Assembly (NCBI RefSeq): GCF_018279165.1
Contig: NZ_CP047289.1
Span: forward strand, 124,001 to 188,000
Length of the DNA: 64,000 nucleotides
Direction of reading: 5' to 3'
Origin: Falsirhodobacter algicola
Lineage (GTDB): Bacteria; Pseudomonadota; Alphaproteobacteria; Rhodobacterales; Rhodobacteraceae
Below, in pieces: positions 1 through 7,951 of the stretch. Every line of letters begins with the position of its first letter. Positions within the stretch are counted from its first letter, which is position 1. Position numbers and translations under genes: made by a program. The notes under the pieces are model-generated. The model was not told where the DNA came from and did no database searches. It saw nothing but the letters and a program-made list of their open reading frames with translations.

Positions 1-1
1 G

Positions 2-202
2 AAAAGCGAGATCGCCATTCTCGGGCTCTATGTGCCGGGGCTGCTGTTCTGCGCCGTCGTGGCGTCGGCGCTGTGGTTCCTCGTGGACGCGCTGATGCTG
101 CGGATGGCGGCATGGCAATGGTTCTGGCATCCGCCGCTGGCGCGGCTTGCGCTCTATTTCCTTCTTCTGGCGCTTGCCGTCGCCCTCGTTCCGGAACTGT
201 AG
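2..202 (+). CDS. DUF1656/AaeX-like small membrane protein (5' truncated)
   Basis: The open frame enters from the left edge and stops at TAG 200-202, so only the last 66 residues are visible. They show two hydrophobic stretches separated by a short segment rich in W and H, as expected of the small DUF1656/AaeX protein that accompanies FUSC/AaeB-type efflux pumps. The periplasmic adaptor gene starts 1 bp downstream (ATG 204), which is the usual order pump - DUF1656 - HlyD. The assignment rests mainly on this context. The pump gene would lie outside the window. Confidence 0.7.
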   Translation, partial: KSEIAILGLYVPGLLFCAVVASALWFLVDALMLRMAAWQWFWHPPLARLALYFLLLALAVALVPEL

Positions 203-203
203 A

Positions 204-1067
204 ATGATCTTCATCCGCCTCGTCCTGACCGCCGTGATCGCCATCGCCGCCGTGTTCTGCGGCCTCTATGTCTGGGATCAGGTGTTCCGCGACCCGTGGA
301 CGCGCGATGCGCATGTGCGGGCGAACCTCGTGCGCGTGGCGCCGCAGGTCTCGGGCGCGGTGACGGAGGTGCCGGTGGCCAACAACGCCTCGGTGCAGGC
401 CGGCGATCTTCTGTTCCGCATTGACGATGCCAGCTACCGCCTTGCCCTTGCGCAGGCCGAGGCGAACCTTGCCAATGCCAAAGCGACCGCCGCCAATGCC
501 CGCCAGCAGGCCGACCGGCTGAAGCAGATCCAAGACCGCGAGGCGCTGGCCGTCGCCGCCGTCAATCTGGAGGAGGCGGAGCTTCAGGCCGATGCCGCCG
601 ATGCCGATGTGAAGGCCGCCGAGGCGCAGCTTAGCAAGGCGCAGCTCGATCTTTCGCGCTGCGAGGTCCGTGCGCCGGTGGCGGGGCAGGTGACGAACCT
701 CGGGATCCATATCGGCGATTACGCCAGCACCGGCACCGCCGCGATGACGCTGATCGACACCGGCAGCTTCCGCGTCGATGCCTTCTTCATGGAAACGCAG
801 ATCGACCGGATCGCGGTGGGCGATGCGGCCCGCATCCGCCTGATGGCGAATGGCGAGGAACTGACAGGCACGGTGACGGGCATCGCCTCGGGGATTTCTT
901 ATGCGCAGGACACGTCCAGCTCGCTCTTGCAGGCGCCGGAGCCGTCGTTCCAATGGATCCGGCTGGCGCAGCGCATCCCGGTGGAGATCGCGCTGACCTC
1001 GCAGCCGGCGCGCATCGGGCTGGCGAACGGATTGACGGTGACGGCCCGCGTCGCCGCCGAGGACTGA
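204..1067 (+). CDS. HlyD/AaeA-family periplasmic adaptor of an efflux pump
   Basis: 287 residues from ATG 204, directly after the DUF1656 stop. An N-terminal membrane anchor (about residues 3-24) is followed by the split lipoyl domain (VAPQVSGAVTEV near 45 and CEVRAPVAGQV near 154) around an alanine-rich coiled-coil hairpin (about 80-150), then a beta-barrel region. This is the architecture of membrane fusion proteins that link an inner-membrane pump to the outer membrane. AaeA exports aromatic acids, but the substrate here cannot be read from sequence. A start at 147 is possible but would overlap the upstream gene. Confidence 0.88.
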   Translation: MIFIRLVLTAVIAIAAVFCGLYVWDQVFRDPWTRDAHVRANLVRVAPQVSGAVTEVPVANNASVQAGDLLFRIDDASYRLALAQAEANLANAKATAANARQQADRLKQIQDREALAVAAVNLEEAELQADAADADVKAAEAQLSKAQLDLSRCEVRAPVAGQVTNLGIHIGDYASTGTAAMTLIDTGSFRVDAFFMETQIDRIAVGDAARIRLMANGEELTGTVTGIASGISYAQDTSSSLLQAPEPSFQWIRLAQRIPVEIALTSQPARIGLANGLTVTARVAAED

Positions 1068-1105
1068 GGCTTGCGCGGGGGTTGGGCTGTGCCCACATCG
1101 GTGCC

Positions 1106-1399
1106 ATGCCCGATCCCGTCTGCCCCTTGTGTCTGCGGCCGATTCCGCCGGATGTGCCGCAAAGCCTGCACCACCTCGTTCCCAAGCTGAAGGGCGGGGC
1201 CAAGGGGCCGACCGTGCTGCTGCATCATCAATGTCACAAGGAAATCCACGCCGTCCTGACCGAGGCGGAATTGGCGCGGGAGTTCAACACCCTCGAGGCG
1301 CTGCGCGCCCATCCGCGCCTACGCCGCTTTGCCGATTGGATCGCGAAGCGGCCGCCGGGGTTCCTGTCGCGGACCCCCGGCGGCACGCGCAAACGTTAG
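1106..1399 (+). CDS. Small HNH endonuclease-like protein
   Basis: 97 residues starting MPDPVCPLC. A C6-x2-C9 pair, H22-H23 followed by VPK and GG, and H40-H41, C43-H44 and H48 form the pattern of a compact zinc-binding HNH/beta-beta-alpha-metal fold. The rest is a basic helical tail. Small stand-alone HNH proteins of this sort are common in Rhodobacteraceae and have no established role. The gene follows the efflux genes by 38 bp. Its stop overlaps the convergent SDR stop in the 4-base TTAG at 1396-1399. Confidence 0.7.
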   Translation: MPDPVCPLCLRPIPPDVPQSLHHLVPKLKGGAKGPTVLLHHQCHKEIHAVLTEAELAREFNTLEALRAHPRLRRFADWIAKRPPGFLSRTPGGTRKR

Positions 1400-2193
1400 A
1401 CCGTCAGCACGGCGCCGGAATCGACGCGGTAATTGGCGCCGTTCACGAAGCTGGCCTGCTGCGAGCAAAGGAACACGATCACGGCCGCGACCTCTTCGGC
1501 CTCGCCGCGGCGGTTCAGGGCCATGCCGGGGCGGTTCTCCTTCAGGAAGGACTCGATCGCCTCCTCGAAGCTTTCGCCGCGTTCCTCGGCTCGGTTGCGC
1601 ATCATGGCATCCGTCATCGGCGATGCGATGAAGGCCGGGGCGACGGTGTTCACCAGCACGTTGTCCGGCCCATAGGCCTTCGACAGACCCTTGGCCAGCG
1701 TCGTGATCGCGGCCTTGCTGGCGCAATAGGGCAGCTCTTCGACATAGGGCTGCTCGGCATCCTCGGAACTGACGAGGATGACGCGGCCCCAGCCCTTGCG
1801 GCGCATGGCGGGGATGGCGGCGCGGCTGATGCGGACGGCCGACATCAGGTTCGTCTCCATCGTGTGGTGCCAGCCGTCATCGTCGATCTCGAGGAAATCG
1901 CCCTGCGCGCCGGTGATGCCGGCGGCGCTGACGAGGATGTCCGGCTCGCCCATGGCGGCGGTCACGTCCTTGTAGAGGCGGGCGGTGTCGGCGCTGTCGG
2001 TCAGGTCGGCGGCGAAGGTCTGGATCTCCCCCAGCGCCTTCAGGTCCTTGGCGGCGGCGGTCACGCCGTCCTCCTTCAGGTCGGTTAGGGCGACGCGGGC
2101 GCCTTCCTCCAGCAAGAGGCGTGCGGTCGCGGCGCCGATGCCGCCCGAACCGCCCGTTACCAGCGCAAGCTTACCTTCCAGTCCCAGCTTCAT
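1396..2193 (-). CDS. Short-chain dehydrogenase/reductase (SDR family)
   Basis: 265 residues. The start at 2193 is chosen because AAGGAG lies about 7 bases upstream. A classical SDR: N-terminal TGGSGGIG nucleotide-binding loop, an N-S-Y-K type active site with YCASK near residue 155, and NNAG-like segment SAAGITG. It should carry out NAD(P)-dependent oxidation or reduction of an alcohol or carbonyl in the cytoplasm; the substrate is unknown. It is divergent from the GH15 gene and shares with it a back-to-back GGAAC promoter region (2225-2280), suggesting joint stress control. Confidence 0.88.
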   Translation of the reverse strand: MKLGLEGKLALVTGGSGGIGAATARLLLEEGARVALTDLKEDGVTAAAKDLKALGEIQTFAADLTDSADTARLYKDVTAAMGEPDILVSAAGITGAQGDFLEIDDDGWHHTMETNLMSAVRISRAAIPAMRRKGWGRVILVSSEDAEQPYVEELPYCASKAAITTLAKGLSKAYGPDNVLVNTVAPAFIASPMTDAMMRNRAEERGESFEEAIESFLKENRPGMALNRRGEAEEVAAVIVFLCSQQASFVNGANYRVDSGAVLTV

Positions 2194-2224
2194 GATCTGC
2201 TCCTTGTTTCGGTGTCGCCCCGTC

Positions 2225-2280
2225 AACACCGCCCCGGACGGGGATGTTCCCCCGGGAACCCCAAGGCACGGGGACGTGTT
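2225..2280. promoter_or_regulatory. Back-to-back EcfG-like promoters between SDR and GH15 genes
   Basis: Plus strand: GGAAC at 2255-2259, 17 bases, then TGTT at 2277-2280, 27 bases before the GH15 ATG. Minus strand: GGAAC (GTTCC at 2246-2250), 17 bases, then TGTT (AACA at 2225-2228), 31 bases before the SDR ATG. The two -35 boxes are separated by only 4 bases. Consensus for EcfG general-stress sigma factors of alphaproteobacteria is GGAAC-N16/17-CGTT; each site deviates at one base. Confidence 0.55.
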
Positions 2281-2307
2281 TGCCCCGGCCCCCCGGAAGG
2301 AAACACG

Positions 2308-4131
2308 ATGCTGGACGATCTACGCCACGGGATCTGCGACACGGCCCGGACCCATGACCCCCGCCGCCGCGAGGACGGCTTTCTGCCACTCGACGGGTAT
2401 GGCGCATTGGGGGAGGGCCGCTCCGTCGCGCTGAGCGGCGAGGACGGTTCGGTCGATTGGTGGTGCGTGCCGCAGATGGATTCGCCCCCGCTGTTCGACC
2501 GGCTGCTGGACCCGGCCGAGGGCGGATATTTCGCGATCCAGCCCGTCGGCGCGTTCCAGACCCGGCGCGCCTATCGCCGCAACAGCAACGTGTTGGAGAC
2601 GTGGTTCACCACCGAGGATGGCGAGGCGGTGCTGACGGAATCGCTCAACAGCAGCACGGCGGGGCGGCTGCCTTGGGCCGAACTGGCCCGGCGGGTGGAA
2701 TGCACGCGCGGGTATATGCGCTTTCGCGTGGTGCTGCGGCTGGGGCGGCGGGCGGGCACGGTCTCGCCCTTCATGTCGCGGATCGGCGGCAAGGCGGTCT
2801 TTCATGCGGGCGACGTGCTGGGCCTCTTGCTGACCGGCCCCCGCGTCAGCATCGAAACGGCCAGCGATGACGGCGTCGCCGCCGCGCTGTCCCTGTCCGA
2901 GGGGGAGCGCGAGATCCTCGCCATCGTCGCGGGCGAGGGGGAGCCGCTGGTCGTGCCGGACCTTGCCGATATCGACGCGCGGATCGACACGTCGGACGAG
3001 GAATGGCGGCAGTGGTCGTCACATTTCCGCGATGGGGACGGCTATGCCGCCTTCATGTTGCGCAATGCGCTGGCGCTGAAGATCCTGCTGTTCTCGCCCA
3101 CCGGGGCGATCGCGGCGGCGGGGACGACCTCGCTGCCCGAACGGATCGGCGGCGACAAGAACTACGACTACCGCGCCGCGTGGATCCGCGACGCGGGATA
3201 CACCATCAACGCCTTCATGCGCATCGGCGCCGAGGCCGAGGCCAAGGCCGCACTGACATGGTTGTTGAAGATGATGGAGGTGCATGGAACGGCGGTGTGC
3301 TTCTCGCTCAACGGCAAGGCCATCGGCGAGGAGCGGTTCATCGAGGTGCCCGGCTATCGCCATTCCAGCCCGGTGCGCGTGGGCAACCGTGCGGGGGATC
3401 AGTTCCAGCACAGCACCTATGGCGATATTTTCCAGACGGTTTCGGCCTTTTTGCAGGCGGGCAACATCCTCGATCCCGGCAATGCCGCGCGGCTGTCGGA
3501 TCTTGCGGACGAATGCGCCAACCGCTGGCGCAGCAAGGACAGCGGCATCTGGGAACTGCCGGAACTGCGCCATTACACCACCTCCAAGATCAGTTGCTGG
3601 CAGGCGCTGACCCGGGCGGTGGAACTGGCCGATGCGGGCCAGCTTCCCACCACCTGCCGCGACCGGTGGGAGCGGGAGGCGGGCCGCATCCGCCACTGGA
3701 TCGAGGAGAATTGCTGGTCCGAAGAGCTTGGCGCCTATGTCATGTATCCCGGCAGCACGGCGCTGGATGCGTCGATCACGCTGGCGGTGCGCTTCGGGTT
3801 TCCCAGCCATGACCGGCTGCGCCGCACGCTCGATGCCGTGGACCGGCATCTGGGGGCGGGGCCGTTCCATTACCGCTATGGCGGGATGGACAAGGAAGAG
3901 GGCTGCTTCATCGCCTGCTCCTTCTGGATGATCCTTGCCCGTGCCCTGCTGGGGGAGGCCGACGAGGCCCGCCGCCGGTTCGATGTGCTGGAGGAGCTTT
4001 TGGGCCGCGGGCCGGGCATCTATCCCGAGATGATCGATCCCGAGACCGGCGAATGGCTGGGCAACCTGCCGCAGGGCCTGTCGCATCTGGCGGCGTTGCA
4101 GGCGGCGGGCGCGCTCTGCGACGCCGAATAG
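2308..4131 (+). CDS. Glycoside hydrolase family 15 (glucoamylase/trehalase-like) protein
   Basis: 607 residues. ATG 2308 is preceded by GGAAGG 7 bases upstream. The N-terminal segment GALGEGRSVALSGEDGSVDWWCVP and the (alpha/alpha)6 core motif YDYRAAWIRDAGYT near residue 287 are hallmarks of bacterial GH15 proteins, which hydrolyse alpha-glucosidic bonds (maltodextrin, or trehalose in the mycobacterial branch). No signal peptide, so it is cytosolic. Length fits the family (about 600). It shares a divergent stress-type promoter region with the SDR gene, which would fit a role in glycogen or trehalose turnover under stress; that role is inferred. Confidence 0.85.
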   Translation: MLDDLRHGICDTARTHDPRRREDGFLPLDGYGALGEGRSVALSGEDGSVDWWCVPQMDSPPLFDRLLDPAEGGYFAIQPVGAFQTRRAYRRNSNVLETWFTTEDGEAVLTESLNSSTAGRLPWAELARRVECTRGYMRFRVVLRLGRRAGTVSPFMSRIGGKAVFHAGDVLGLLLTGPRVSIETASDDGVAAALSLSEGEREILAIVAGEGEPLVVPDLADIDARIDTSDEEWRQWSSHFRDGDGYAAFMLRNALALKILLFSPTGAIAAAGTTSLPERIGGDKNYDYRAAWIRDAGYTINAFMRIGAEAEAKAALTWLLKMMEVHGTAVCFSLNGKAIGEERFIEVPGYRHSSPVRVGNRAGDQFQHSTYGDIFQTVSAFLQAGNILDPGNAARLSDLADECANRWRSKDSGIWELPELRHYTTSKISCWQALTRAVELADAGQLPTTCRDRWEREAGRIRHWIEENCWSEELGAYVMYPGSTALDASITLAVRFGFPSHDRLRRTLDAVDRHLGAGPFHYRYGGMDKEEGCFIACSFWMILARALLGEADEARRRFDVLEELLGRGPGIYPEMIDPETGEWLGNLPQGLSHLAALQAAGALCDAE

Positions 4132-4134
4132 CCG

Positions 4135-5160
4135 TCAGAGCCAGCGCAGCGGGATCGCCAGCGCCGGGATATGGGCGGGGCGCGCCTCGGCGGTGTTCCA
4201 GCCATCCGTATCCTCGGCCGCGCAGAGGGAGTTGAGGATCGCCTCCTCCGCCGCCTCGATCGCGCATTCGAAGAGGGGGGACATGGCGTCGTTGCCCAAC
4301 TCTTCGATCATTGCGGGGCCGGCGCGGCGGTCCGGGGTGCGGCGGGCGCTGGGCGAGGTCGAAAAGGCGATGGCGTAATCCCCCGATCCGTTCGACAGCG
4401 CGGCCCCGGTGCGGGCAAGGCCGCCGAAGGCACGTTCGGCCAGCCGCCGCAGGTTCCGATCCCCAAGGGGCGCATCCGTCGCCAGCACGATCATGATGGA
4501 GCCGTCGCGATCATGTGCCGGGTCCGAGGATACCGGGCGCCCGTCGATCCGCAGCAAGCCGCCGAAATTGCTTTGAACCAGCACGCCCAGCGTCCATGCC
4601 CCCGCGCGGCGCGAGGCAGTGCCGATCCCGCCCTTCAGCCCGAACGCCACCGTTCCCGTACCGGCCCCGACCGCACCTTCGGCCACGGAGCCGGGGCGGG
4701 CGGCCGACAGCGCGGCGGCGATCTCGTCGGTCGTGGGACGACCGGCGCGGATGTCGTTCAGGCGGGAATCGTTCGTCTCCCCCACGATGGGATTGACGGA
4801 GGTGACACGCTCATTTCCTGGCTGGCGCAGCGTCCATGCCAAGGAGGCCTCTACCGCGCGGCCGGTGGCGAGGGTGTTGGTCAACAGGATCGGGGTCTCG
4901 ATCTCCCCCAATTCGCGCAGTTGCGTCGCGCCGGCCAGCTTGCCGAAGCCGTTAAGAACGGCCAGCCCCGCCGGAACCTTGTCCTGAAAGAGGTTGCCGC
5001 CATGCGGCAGGATCGCCGTCGCCCCGGTGCGGATGCGGTCGCCGTCACGCACCGTGGAATGGCCGACCGATACGCCCGCCACATCGGTGATCGCGTTCAG
5101 CGGTCCGCAGGGATGGCGGCCGATGGCGATGCCAAGCTCTCTGAGGCGGGGACGGGTCAT
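4135..5160 (-). CDS. P1-family (DmpA-like) aminopeptidase/amidase
   Basis: 341 residues. DmpA/P1 proteins are N-terminal-nucleophile hydrolases that cleave themselves before a serine. The conserved context is here as DGSIMIVLATDAPL, making S221 the predicted nucleophile. The N-terminal half has NAITDVAGVSVGH and ETPILLTNT, also family signatures. Relatives release N-terminal residues, including D-residues or beta-peptides; the substrate is not predictable. GGAG lies 6 bases before the ATG. Its stop is 3 bp from that of the convergent GH15 gene. Confidence 0.88.
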   Translation of the reverse strand: MTRPRLRELGIAIGRHPCGPLNAITDVAGVSVGHSTVRDGDRIRTGATAILPHGGNLFQDKVPAGLAVLNGFGKLAGATQLRELGEIETPILLTNTLATGRAVEASLAWTLRQPGNERVTSVNPIVGETNDSRLNDIRAGRPTTDEIAAALSAARPGSVAEGAVGAGTGTVAFGLKGGIGTASRRAGAWTLGVLVQSNFGGLLRIDGRPVSSDPAHDRDGSIMIVLATDAPLGDRNLRRLAERAFGGLARTGAALSNGSGDYAIAFSTSPSARRTPDRRAGPAMIEELGNDAMSPLFECAIEAAEEAILNSLCAAEDTDGWNTAEARPAHIPALAIPLRWL

Positions 5161-5210
5161 GGGCGCTCCGGCGTTGCTGCGCGCGTGTCATAGCGCCGCC
5201 GGGGCAGGGG

Positions 5211-5243
5211 CGAAAGGCGCGCGGACGGGCCGCGCGCCTTTCG
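5211..5243 (-). terminator. Hairpin terminator after the pfpI unit
   Basis: A perfect 14-bp inverted repeat (5211-5224 and 5230-5243) with loop ACGGG, GC-rich with AAA/TTT at its outer part. It lies 6 bp beyond the stop of the 22-residue ORF. The distal arm ends TTTCG when read leftwards; there is no long U tract. Confidence 0.7.
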
Positions 5244-5249
5244 GGATGG

Positions 5250-5318
5250 TCAGAGGGCGATGATCAGGATCACGATGATCGCCGCCGCCGCGAGGAGGAT
5301 GCCGCGCGATGGGGTCAT
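5250..5318 (-). CDS. 22-residue single-pass membrane microprotein
   Basis: Reads MTPSRGILLAAAAIIVILII and two more residues (A, L), then TGA. Nearly the whole peptide after a basic SR is hydrophobic, enough for one transmembrane helix. Its ATG overlaps the pfpI stop by one base (TGATG), so it would be translated by reinitiation. A strong hairpin follows 6 bp after its stop, which brackets it within the pfpI transcript. No known family is recognised. A chance ORF of 22 codons is possible; coupling, composition and terminator position argue for a real gene. Confidence 0.45.
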   Translation of the reverse strand: MTPSRGILLAAAAIIVILIIAL

Positions 5319-5887
5319 CAGGCGCTGCGCGCCATCTTGGAATGGCGGCCCTCCCCGATTTCCTCGACCAGCTTGGCGCAGAAGGCGGGCAGGTCATCGG
5401 GCTTGCGGCTGGTGACGAGGCCGCTATCGGTCACGACCTCCGCATCCGTCCATGTGCCGCCCGCATTGCGGATGTCGGTTTGCAGGGACGGGAAGGATGT
5501 CAGCTCGCGGCCCTTCACGATGCCGGCCTCCACCAGCACCCACGGGCCGTGGCAGATCGCGGCGACGGGTTTGCCCTGCGCCACCATCTCATGGACGAGC
5601 GCGACGACGCCCTTGTCGGCCCGCAGCCGGTCCGCACCCACGGTGCCGCCCGGAATGACGATGCCGTCGAAATCCTCGGCGCGGACCTGTCCGATCGTCT
5701 TGTGGACGGCATGTTCGCCGCCCGGTTCCAGATCGCCGTTCACGGCCTTGGCCGGGCCGTCCTTCAGGCTGACCACGACGACGGAGGCCCCGGCCTGTTC
5801 CAGCGCCTCCTTCGGCTTGGTGAATTCCACCTCTTCGGTGCCTTGGGGGGCGATCAGGATCGCGACGGTTTTTCCATCAAGTGCCAT
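5318..5887 (-). CDS. DJ-1/PfpI-family type 1 glutamine amidotransferase-like protein
   Basis: 189 residues from ATG 5887 (AAAGGAG 7 bases upstream). The class I amidotransferase-like fold is visible: VAILIAPQGTEEVEF at the start, the PGG turn in IVIPGGTVG, and the nucleophile elbow AICHGPW with the reactive cysteine. Members such as YhbO, Hsp31 and PfpI act as stress-induced hydrolases, proteases or protein/DNA deglycases; the exact activity is debated. An exact EcfG-type promoter (5918-5942) lies upstream, and a membrane microprotein is coupled downstream. Confidence 0.9.
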   Translation of the reverse strand: MALDGKTVAILIAPQGTEEVEFTKPKEALEQAGASVVVVSLKDGPAKAVNGDLEPGGEHAVHKTIGQVRAEDFDGIVIPGGTVGADRLRADKGVVALVHEMVAQGKPVAAICHGPWVLVEAGIVKGRELTSFPSLQTDIRNAGGTWTDAEVVTDSGLVTSRKPDDLPAFCAKLVEEIGEGRHSKMARSA

Positions 5888-5917
5888 GGTGTTCTCCTTT
5901 TTCGCTTGCGGGGAAAC

Positions 5918-5942
5918 AACGAAGCGGGGCAGGAAGTGTTCC
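5918..5942 (-). promoter_or_regulatory. EcfG-like promoter of pfpI
   Basis: On the minus strand GGAAC (5942-5938), 16 bases, then CGTT (5921-5918): an exact match to the alphaproteobacterial EcfG consensus. The -10 element ends 30 bases before the pfpI ATG. PfpI-type genes are frequent members of EcfG regulons. Confidence 0.6.
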
Positions 5943-5965
5943 TGCACGTTCCTGTCAGATGGTGG

Positions 5966-7558
5966 ATGATGACGCCAAATGATCGCGTCGACGCACTCGA
6001 TGCTCTTGGCATCATGGATACACCGCCCGAACCGGATTTCGAGAATCTGGTCGCGGTGGCGCGTACGCTATGCCGCACGCCGATCGCGCTGATCAGCCTC
6101 GTGCATCGGGACCGCCAATGGTTCAAGGCGCGCATCGGGCTCGATCCCGAACAGACCACGCTCGATCAATCCGTCTGCGCCCATGCCCTGAGCGAGACGG
6201 GCCTGCTGGTGATCCCGGACATGACCGCCGATCCCCGCACGCGGGACAATCCGCTGGTGACGGGTCCTCCGGGGATGCGCTTCTACGCCGGGGCGCCGCT
6301 GTGGCTGAACGGTGCGGCGCTGGGCACGCTTTGTGTCATCGACACCGCCCCCCGCCCCGAAGGGCTGACGCCCGAACAGGCCACCGCGCTGGAGGCGCTG
6401 GCCACGCAGGTCGTCTCGCAGATCGAAACCCGCGCCCGCGCCCGCCAATGGTACGCCGAGAACGAGCGTCAGAAACGCTCGCTCCGTCAGGCGGCGGTCC
6501 GGGCGACGGCGCTGGCGGGCCTTGGCGATCGGCTGCGGGCCACGCGCTCGGTGGACGAGGCGATCGCCGCCGCCTCGGAGGTGATGGCCCAGACCATGGG
6601 CGCGACCCGCGCCGGTTTCGGCATCGTCGATCCCGAGCGGGAGACGGTGATGATGCAGCCCGAATGGCGCGCGCCGGGCGTCGCCTCGGTCGCGGGGCTG
6701 CACAGCTTTCGCACCTATGGCAGCTATATCGACGATCTGAAGCGCGGGGAGATCGTGATCGTCCCCGATGTGGCGCAGGACCCGCGGACCCAGACCGGGG
6801 CGGCGGCCCTGCTGGCCATCGGCATCCGGGTGCTGATCAACGTGCCGGTGCTGCAGAACGGGCGCTTCGTGCTGGTCGTGTTCCTTCATTACGACTGGCC
6901 GCGCCCGCTGGATGACGACGAGGTGGATTTCATCCGCGCGCTGGGCGACCGTATTCAGGCCGCGATCACCGGCCTTCGCGCGCAAGAAGAGCGCCAGTTG
7001 ATGAACCGCGAACTCGGGCATCGGCTGAAGAACACCTTCGCGATGATCACCGCCATCGCGCGGCAGACCTTCGGCAGTCAGGACCGCAAGGCGCTGCGCA
7101 GCTTCTCGGCCCGGCTGGCGGCGCTGGGCGGGGCCTATGATCTGCTGGCGCATGAACGCTGGGCGGCGGCGGACATGGCGCTGGTCGTGCGCAACGCCAC
7201 CGCCGTGACCGGCGGAGAGGAGCGCGTCCGCGCCGAAGGCGTGCCGATCATGCTGGGGGCGGAGGCGGCGCTGTCGGCGGCGATGCTGCTGCACGAACTG
7301 ATCACCAATGCAATGAAATACGGCGCGCTGTCGGTGCCTGCGGGCCATGTCAGCCTGACATGGGCCGTGGAGGGCGAGGATCTGGTGCTGGCATGGGAAG
7401 AGCGGGGCGGCCCGCCCGCCGCGCCGCCCACGCGCAGCGGCTTCGGCTCGCGCCTGATCCGCATGGGGCTGATCGGTTCTGGCAAGGCCGATCTCGATTT
7501 CCGGGCCGAAGGGCTTTCGGCATCGTTCCGCGCCCCGGTGGAGCATCTGAGCCGCTGA
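5966..7558 (+). CDS. GAF-GAF-HWE sensor histidine kinase
   Basis: 530 residues; the start is ATG 5966 or 5969, with no strong ribosome site. An N-terminal GAF domain (about 15-155) contains the segment SVCAHALSETGLLVIPDMTADPRT, cut short here to its theme of free-methionine-sulfoxide-reductase-like GAFs. A second GAF covers about 190-335. The transmitter is of the HWE type: H352 in the phospho-acceptor box (GHRLKNT), H443 and N448 in the ATP-binding region, W477 in the WEE motif. No membrane segment, so it is a soluble sensor. HWE/HisKA_2 kinases often feed PhyR in the general stress response; this fits the neighbouring EcfG-like promoters but is inferred. Confidence 0.88.
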   Translation: MMTPNDRVDALDALGIMDTPPEPDFENLVAVARTLCRTPIALISLVHRDRQWFKARIGLDPEQTTLDQSVCAHALSETGLLVIPDMTADPRTRDNPLVTGPPGMRFYAGAPLWLNGAALGTLCVIDTAPRPEGLTPEQATALEALATQVVSQIETRARARQWYAENERQKRSLRQAAVRATALAGLGDRLRATRSVDEAIAAASEVMAQTMGATRAGFGIVDPERETVMMQPEWRAPGVASVAGLHSFRTYGSYIDDLKRGEIVIVPDVAQDPRTQTGAAALLAIGIRVLINVPVLQNGRFVLVVFLHYDWPRPLDDDEVDFIRALGDRIQAAITGLRAQEERQLMNRELGHRLKNTFAMITAIARQTFGSQDRKALRSFSARLAALGGAYDLLAHERWAAADMALVVRNATAVTGGEERVRAEGVPIMLGAEAALSAAMLLHELITNAMKYGALSVPAGHVSLTWAVEGEDLVLAWEERGGPPAAPPTRSGFGSRLIRMGLIGSGKADLDFRAEGLSASFRAPVEHLSR

Positions 7559-7560
7559 CG

Positions 7561-7586
7561 GGAACCGCGCCGCGCCCTGAATGGTT
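7561..7586 (+). promoter_or_regulatory. EcfG-like promoter of the PRC-barrel gene
   Basis: GGAAC at 7561-7565, 17 bases, GGTT at 7583-7586; 23 bases separate it from the ATG at 7610. One mismatch to CGTT in the -10 element. It begins 3 bases after the kinase stop, giving the short gene its own promoter. Confidence 0.5.
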
Positions 7587-7609
7587 TCCCCGGCGTGGAG
7601 GATCCAATC

Positions 7610-7951
7610 ATGGCAAGCAGCACGATTTCCAGCAAGGACGTGAACGGCAGCACCGTCTACAGCCCCGACGGGCAGCATCTGGGCCATATCGACCATCTCG
7701 TGATCGACAAGATGTCGGGACAGGTCGCCTATGCCGTGATGGGCTTTGGCGGCTTTCTGGGCATGGGCGAGGGGCATCATCCGGTGCCGTGGCGCAAGCT
7801 GACCTTCGACACCAAGCTGAACGGTTATGTCACCGACATCACCAAGGAGGCCCTTCAGGGCGCGCCCGACCGCCCCCACGATTGGCAGGAGAATCGCGAC
7901 TGGGCGACGACCTTCTACGGCTATTACGGGATCGCGCCCTACTGGATCTGA
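7610..7951 (+). CDS. PRC-barrel domain protein
   Basis: 113 residues; GGAGG 8 bases before ATG 7610. A single PRC-barrel-like fold: GSTVYSPDGQHLGHIDHLVID followed by the strand pattern of YAVMGFGGFLGMGEGHHPVPW, where the W before KL is typical. The C-terminus is rich in aromatics (WQENRDW, YGYYG). Stand-alone PRC-barrel proteins in alphaproteobacteria are commonly stress-induced and of unknown biochemical role. It has an EcfG-like promoter. Its TGA abuts the convergent DUF1178 stop as TGATCA. Confidence 0.88.
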   Translation: MASSTISSKDVNGSTVYSPDGQHLGHIDHLVIDKMSGQVAYAVMGFGGFLGMGEGHHPVPWRKLTFDTKLNGYVTDITKEALQGAPDRPHDWQENRDWATTFYGYYGIAPYWI

